A DNA stretch of 64,000 nucleotides from Aeropyrum camini SY1 = JCM 12091 (GTDB lineage Archaea; Thermoproteota; Thermoprotei_A; Sulfolobales; Acidilobaceae), in contig NC_022521.1 of the NCBI RefSeq assembly GCF_000591035.1, positions 186,001 to 250,000 on the forward strand. The letters are read 5' to 3'. The notes beneath the pieces are model-generated. The model ran no database searches and was not told where the DNA came from. It worked only from the letters and a program-made list of their open reading frames with translations. This document shows, piece by piece, positions 61,095 through 64,000 of this stretch. Every line of letters starts with the position of its first letter. Positions within the stretch are counted from its first letter, which is position 1. A program made the position numbers and the translations under genes.

Positions 61095-61571
61095 CTAACC
61101 CTCCTCGGCCTCCTCGGGGGGAGCCCTTGTTACCACCACCTCGCCGCCAGCCTCCTCTATCTTCCTTATCGCGGGCTCGGAGGCTAGGGGGGTTATCACC
61201 TTTAGAGGCCTAGCTACCCTCCCCTCTCCAAGGAGCTTGTGTATCCCAAGCTTCTCGAGGTTGACCACTATCTTGCCATCCTCCTTCTCGGCCTTGCCCT
61301 GTGCCTCGAGCAGGGAGGCTATCTCGTCAAGCTGCCCGACGTTGATAGTCCTCACCACCATCCCGGCCCTTATCCTGGGGGGGTTGAATCCCTTCTTGCC
61401 GTACCACCTTGGAGCATACTTTATAGTCCATGTCCACTCGTGCTTGCCCAGACCCGCCGCACCATAGCCGCCCTTCGACCCGCTCTTCCTATGCTGCCCT
61501 ATCCTGCCCCAACTCATCGTCCTTGTCCTGCCCCTGAGCTTCCTCGACTTCTTCCTTCTCCTAACAACCAT
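61095..61571 (-). CDS. rpl15: Ribosomal protein uL15
   Basis: Large-subunit protein. [31 protein letters not shown] is the conserved N-terminal basic rRNA-binding stretch, and [19 protein letters not shown] lies near the C-terminus. 158 residues. Last gene of the minus-strand spc-type operon. In many archaea secY follows rpl15, but here a hotdog thioesterase lies downstream instead. Confidence 0.96.
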   Translation of the reverse strand: MVVRRRKKSRKLRGRTRTMSWGRIGQHRKSGSKGGYGAAGLGKHEWTWTIKYAPRWYGKKGFNPPRIRAGMVVRTINVGQLDEIASLLEAQGKAEKEDGKIVVNLEKLGIHKLLGEGRVARPLKVITPLASEPAIRKIEEAGGEVVVTRAPPEEAEEG

Positions 61572-61583
61572 TCACGCTCACCC

Positions 61584-62063
61584 CTAGAGCATCTTGAGTA
61601 TAAGCTGGTTTATCGCTGACCCCCTGTATCCCAGCTCGCCTCCATCCCTGAACATCCGTTTTATAGACTTCTTGAAGCCGCCGCGGGGAGGGTGTAGCCT
61701 GAAGAACGGTTTAACCCCCTTCTCCTCGAGCCTGTGGTAGTGCAGCTCGCCCGCCACGAGCTTCTCAGCCAGCTCGCCCAGCCCGCTCAGCCCGAGGTTC
61801 TCCTTAACCCATTCGTCTGTGAGGGGCCTATCGCCAGTTATCCTGCCCCTCCTCCTGAGAAGCTCCTCGAGCACACTCTTCTCTATCTCACCGTAGGTGG
61901 TCCAGCTCTCCACAGTCCTGAGCATCTCCCTAAAGCCTGGGAGGCTGTCGTGGTATATCGATGCGGTATACCTCCTCCTCAGCCTTAGGAGATACAGTGC
62001 CTTGTTTATGTCAGGCGGGACGTCGACCATCCCTCTTATCCTTATAACCGCATAAAGAGGCAT
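61584..62063 (-). CDS. rpl30: Ribosomal protein uL30
   Basis: MPLYAVIRIRGMVDVPPDINKALYLLRLRRRY is the typical archaeal uL30 start. The long archaeal C-terminus includes FFRLHPPRGGFKKSIKRMFRDGGELGYRG. ATG 62063 follows GGTGGAG, so it is preferred over GTG 62072. About 159 residues. Confidence 0.96.
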   Translation of the reverse strand: MPLYAVIRIRGMVDVPPDINKALYLLRLRRRYTASIYHDSLPGFREMLRTVESWTTYGEIEKSVLEELLRRRGRITGDRPLTDEWVKENLGLSGLGELAEKLVAGELHYHRLEEKGVKPFFRLHPPRGGFKKSIKRMFRDGGELGYRGSAINQLILKML

Positions 62064-62102
62064 CTCCACCACCCCGCGCCAGAACGAACATGAACCCGCT
62101 CT

Positions 62103-62759
62103 TCACAGCCTCAGCCTAGCCTCGGCCCAGTCAGCAGGGGTTACGAAGCGGTAAGTGTTCCTGAGAGCCAGGTAGGTGGCCCTCGCGAAGTTGTAGCTAG
62201 TCCTTGTCTCCCCCTTGGTGAACGTCCAGACGTCGCTTATGCCCGCCAGCCTGAGGACTACCTTCGCGACGTCGCCTGCCACAAGGCCGGTGCCTTTGGG
62301 GGCGGGCTTTAGGATTACTTCGACGCTGCCGCTCTTCCCCCTAACCGTGAAGGGGACGCTATGGGCCTCTCCGCATGTGCACTCCCAGCTCCCGCAGCCC
62401 CTTCGAACAGGTATTATGTTGAGCTTAGCGTTCCTGATGGCCTTTTCAATGGCGAACCTAAACTGCCTCGCCTTACCCTTGCCTAGACCGACATAGCCGT
62501 CCTTGTTGCCAACTACAACGACAGCCCTGAACCTGGTTATCCTGCCAGCGTCCGTCATCTTCTGAACTATACTCACGTCTATAACCTCGTGGTCGAGGCC
62601 TTGTAGGAGGTAGTCCACTACCTCCGTCTCCAATATCGGCAGGTTCCTGCGGAAGATCTCATCTATACTCTTTATCCTACCCTCCTTAACTAGCCTGCCG
62701 ACCCTGGTCCTAGGCTGCCAAGCCTCCAGTTCCGCCTGGTCGGCCTGCCTCTGCGACAC
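62103..62759 (-). CDS. rps5: Ribosomal protein uS5
   Basis: 218 residues. N-terminal archaeal extension ([16 protein letters not shown]), then the double-stranded RNA-binding fold [43 protein letters not shown] and [14 protein letters not shown] Cys set ([13 protein letters not shown]) in the middle may bind zinc, as in some archaeal uS5. GTG 62759 start. Confidence 0.96.
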   Translation of the reverse strand: MSQRQADQAELEAWQPRTRVGRLVKEGRIKSIDEIFRRNLPILETEVVDYLLQGLDHEVIDVSIVQKMTDAGRITRFRAVVVVGNKDGYVGLGKGKARQFRFAIEKAIRNAKLNIIPVRRGCGSWECTCGEAHSVPFTVRGKSGSVEVILKPAPKGTGLVAGDVAKVVLRLAGISDVWTFTKGETRTSYNFARATYLALRNTYRFVTPADWAEARLRL

Positions 62760-62787
62760 CTCGAACCCCCCACTCTAGGTTATAAGC

Positions 62788-63432
62788 TCAGGCTTTAACC
62801 TCTACCTCCCCAGCCTCGGCGGCCGTCTTCTCTAGAACATGCTTATAGGTCTCTCCTATGGCTTTCCTCACCTCCTCGACATGGCTTGGCAGATCCTCTG
62901 GGTTGAAGCCGCGGCTGAGGTATCTCGAGAACTGTCGCTGGTAGAGCTCGGCGTTCTCATCCTTCAGAGCGGCAGCCCACTGGGCTATATGCTCACACCT
63001 AACCCTATCCTCCCCGGGGAGTATCTCCTCGGAATGGGGTATCTCGACGCCAGCGTCCAGCGCCCCCTTGAGGGCTGCGAACACTCGCGACCCCTTCACA
63101 GGCTTGTGAAGACCGACATCCAGCACCGCCTCCCTGACACCTTTTTCAAGCGCCCTTAGACCAGCCAGGTATCCTGTGAGGTATGCCGCGCATGTGTTGT
63201 TCCCGTCTCCCTTCCAGCCAAACTTCTTGGCAAGCTCCCTGCTGTGGGCAGCAGCTATCACCCGGTCACCCTCTATCCTCGCCTCTAGGAATTGGACCCA
63301 AACATACTCGTTGGATATTCTCACAGCCATCCTGGGTTTTCCGGACTTGACAAGCCTGAACCTCCTGTAGTAGTTAGTCTTACCCTCCCTTCTTCTCCTA
63401 AGCGGCACCCTATACCTAGGCCCTCTGCCCAT
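62788..63432 (-). CDS. rpl18: Ribosomal protein uL18
   Basis: 214 residues. [31 protein letters not shown] and [20 protein letters not shown] are hallmarks of archaeal uL18 (eukaryotic L5), which binds 5S rRNA. The C-terminal tail is acidic and helical. Confidence 0.96.
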   Translation of the reverse strand: MGRGPRYRVPLRRRREGKTNYYRRFRLVKSGKPRMAVRISNEYVWVQFLEARIEGDRVIAAAHSRELAKKFGWKGDGNNTCAAYLTGYLAGLRALEKGVREAVLDVGLHKPVKGSRVFAALKGALDAGVEIPHSEEILPGEDRVRCEHIAQWAAALKDENAELYQRQFSRYLSRGFNPEDLPSHVEEVRKAIGETYKHVLEKTAAEAGEVEVKA

Positions 63433-63451
63433 CCACAGCCACCTCCCTGTG

Positions 63452-63919
63452 CTACCTTATCTTCTCCTCCGGAACTATGCCCCTGTCGGCCATGTACCTC
63501 TTCAGGCTGGCGAGGTCTCTGAAAGTGCCTCCCTTGGCCAGCATGTAGAGCCTCCTGTAAGTCTTCCTGTCTATTACCTGCTTGTCCCTAAGGTACCTGA
63601 GGTACCTCCTTATCTTCCTGATCCTGTGCATCCACCTCTCCTTCGGATCCAGCCTGGCGGTGGCTACGCCCTTTCTCCTTCCCATGCCCCTTCTCCTTCC
63701 CTTCCTCCTCTGCATATGCCTGACCCTGCTAGCGTGGCCTGCATTGCCCTTCTCAGGGATGACCCTTATGACGCCCCTCTTTATCAGAGCCCGAACATCC
63801 GCCTTGGTCACCGCCCCCTCAATCTCCTCCCTGAGCTCCGGATCGGGGTTTATCCAGATTCTCGACTCCCCTACTCCCAGAATCTCGGCTGCGAGCCTCC
63901 TTTGGAACCTATAATCCAT
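63452..63919 (-). CDS. rpl19e: Ribosomal protein eL19
   Basis: 155 residues. [37 protein letters not shown] and [27 protein letters not shown] are the eL19 signatures. It lies between rpl32e and rpl18. Confidence 0.96.
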   Translation of the reverse strand: MDYRFQRRLAAEILGVGESRIWINPDPELREEIEGAVTKADVRALIKRGVIRVIPEKGNAGHASRVRHMQRRKGRRRGMGRRKGVATARLDPKERWMHRIRKIRRYLRYLRDKQVIDRKTYRRLYMLAKGGTFRDLASLKRYMADRGIVPEEKIR

Positions 63920-63939
63920 GACAGTTCACCCTCCCAAAC

Positions 63940-64000
63940 CTAGTTGGCGACACGGAGCCCCTTCTCGAGGGCTGCCCTCTTGATCTCCTGCTTTTTACGT
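63940..64000 (-). CDS. rpl32e: 3' end of ribosomal protein eL32 (partial)
   Basis: The last 19 codons run off the window: RKKQEIKRAALEKGLRVAN then TAG at 63940. Basic helical tail and position directly upstream of rpl19e fit eL32 in the archaeal spc order. Identification rests mainly on context. Confidence 0.72.
   Translation of the reverse strand, partial: RKKQEIKRAALEKGLRVAN

Overview
The window reads as a hyperthermophilic crenarchaeote of the Desulfurococcales, and most probably Aeropyrum (A. pernix or a close relative). The 12.5 kb subtilase has the length and layout of pernisine. The coding style also fits: frequent TTG and GTG starts, many genes beginning within a few bases of the expected transcription start about 25 nt after a TATA box, CCA-encoding tRNA genes, one of them with an intron, and archaeal housekeeping genes (Spt4, Rpo7, SRP RNA, XPD-type helicase, RuvBL-type ATPase, an spc-type ribosomal operon). 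The species assignment is inference; no rRNA is present.

Layout. 0-6 kb: PLP synthase (pdxS-pdxT) and four genes of the futalosine route to menaquinone (mqnD divergent from mqnC-mqnE-mqnA). 6-12.5 kb: a sugar nucleotidyltransferase, a dephospho-CoA kinase-spt4-rpo7 run, a LutB-like iron-sulfur protein whose reading frame is broken at a -1 slippery heptamer, pyrC-pyrD and a phosphodiesterase. 12.5-17 kb: pernisine, tRNA-Ser, SRP RNA, a tungstate/molybdate-type ABC transporter without its ATPase, and a 35-residue CDGSH-type protein.

17.1-22 kb is the most unusual part. An intact tRNA-Arg(CCG) gene is followed by four degraded or exact copies of its 3' half. Three are preceded by an inverted repeat and a TATA-like box, and the fourth by an inverted repeat with a weaker AT stretch. 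The four intervals between these marks each carry one two-gene cassette: three AF2212-type antitoxin/PIN toxin pairs (two of the toxins frameshifted) and one DUF5678-like/retropepsin-like pair. It looks like a stack of small elements captured at one tRNA gene, with no integrase in view. Broken surface-protein genes follow at 22.1-23.5 kb.

23.6-30.6 kb: winged-helix regulators, a Thr-rich stalked metallopeptidase, a peroxiredoxin, a cupredoxin behind a tandem palindromic operator, and a four-gene operon with a DSSGV-repeat protein. 30.8-34.7 kb: a FGGY kinase and two flavoproteins. 34.8-38.9 kb: acyl-CoA dehydrogenase, MaoC hydratase, CoA-transferase and CitE-type lyase, together resembling a C5-dicarboxylate (itaconate/mesaconate) degradation route. 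39-50 kb: TrmO, D-aminopeptidase, ureohydrolase, GlmM-type mutase, PfpI, ferredoxin, helicase, intron-bearing tRNA-Lys, RuvBL ATPase. 50.4-61 kb: dCTP deaminase, then a run of hydrolases (penicillin acylase family, M19 dipeptidase, beta-lactamase-like serine hydrolase, GH130-like, a large glycosidase-like protein) and a double-hotdog thioesterase. 61-64 kb: rpl15, rpl30, rps5, rpl18, rpl19e and the 3' end of rpl32e, on the minus strand.
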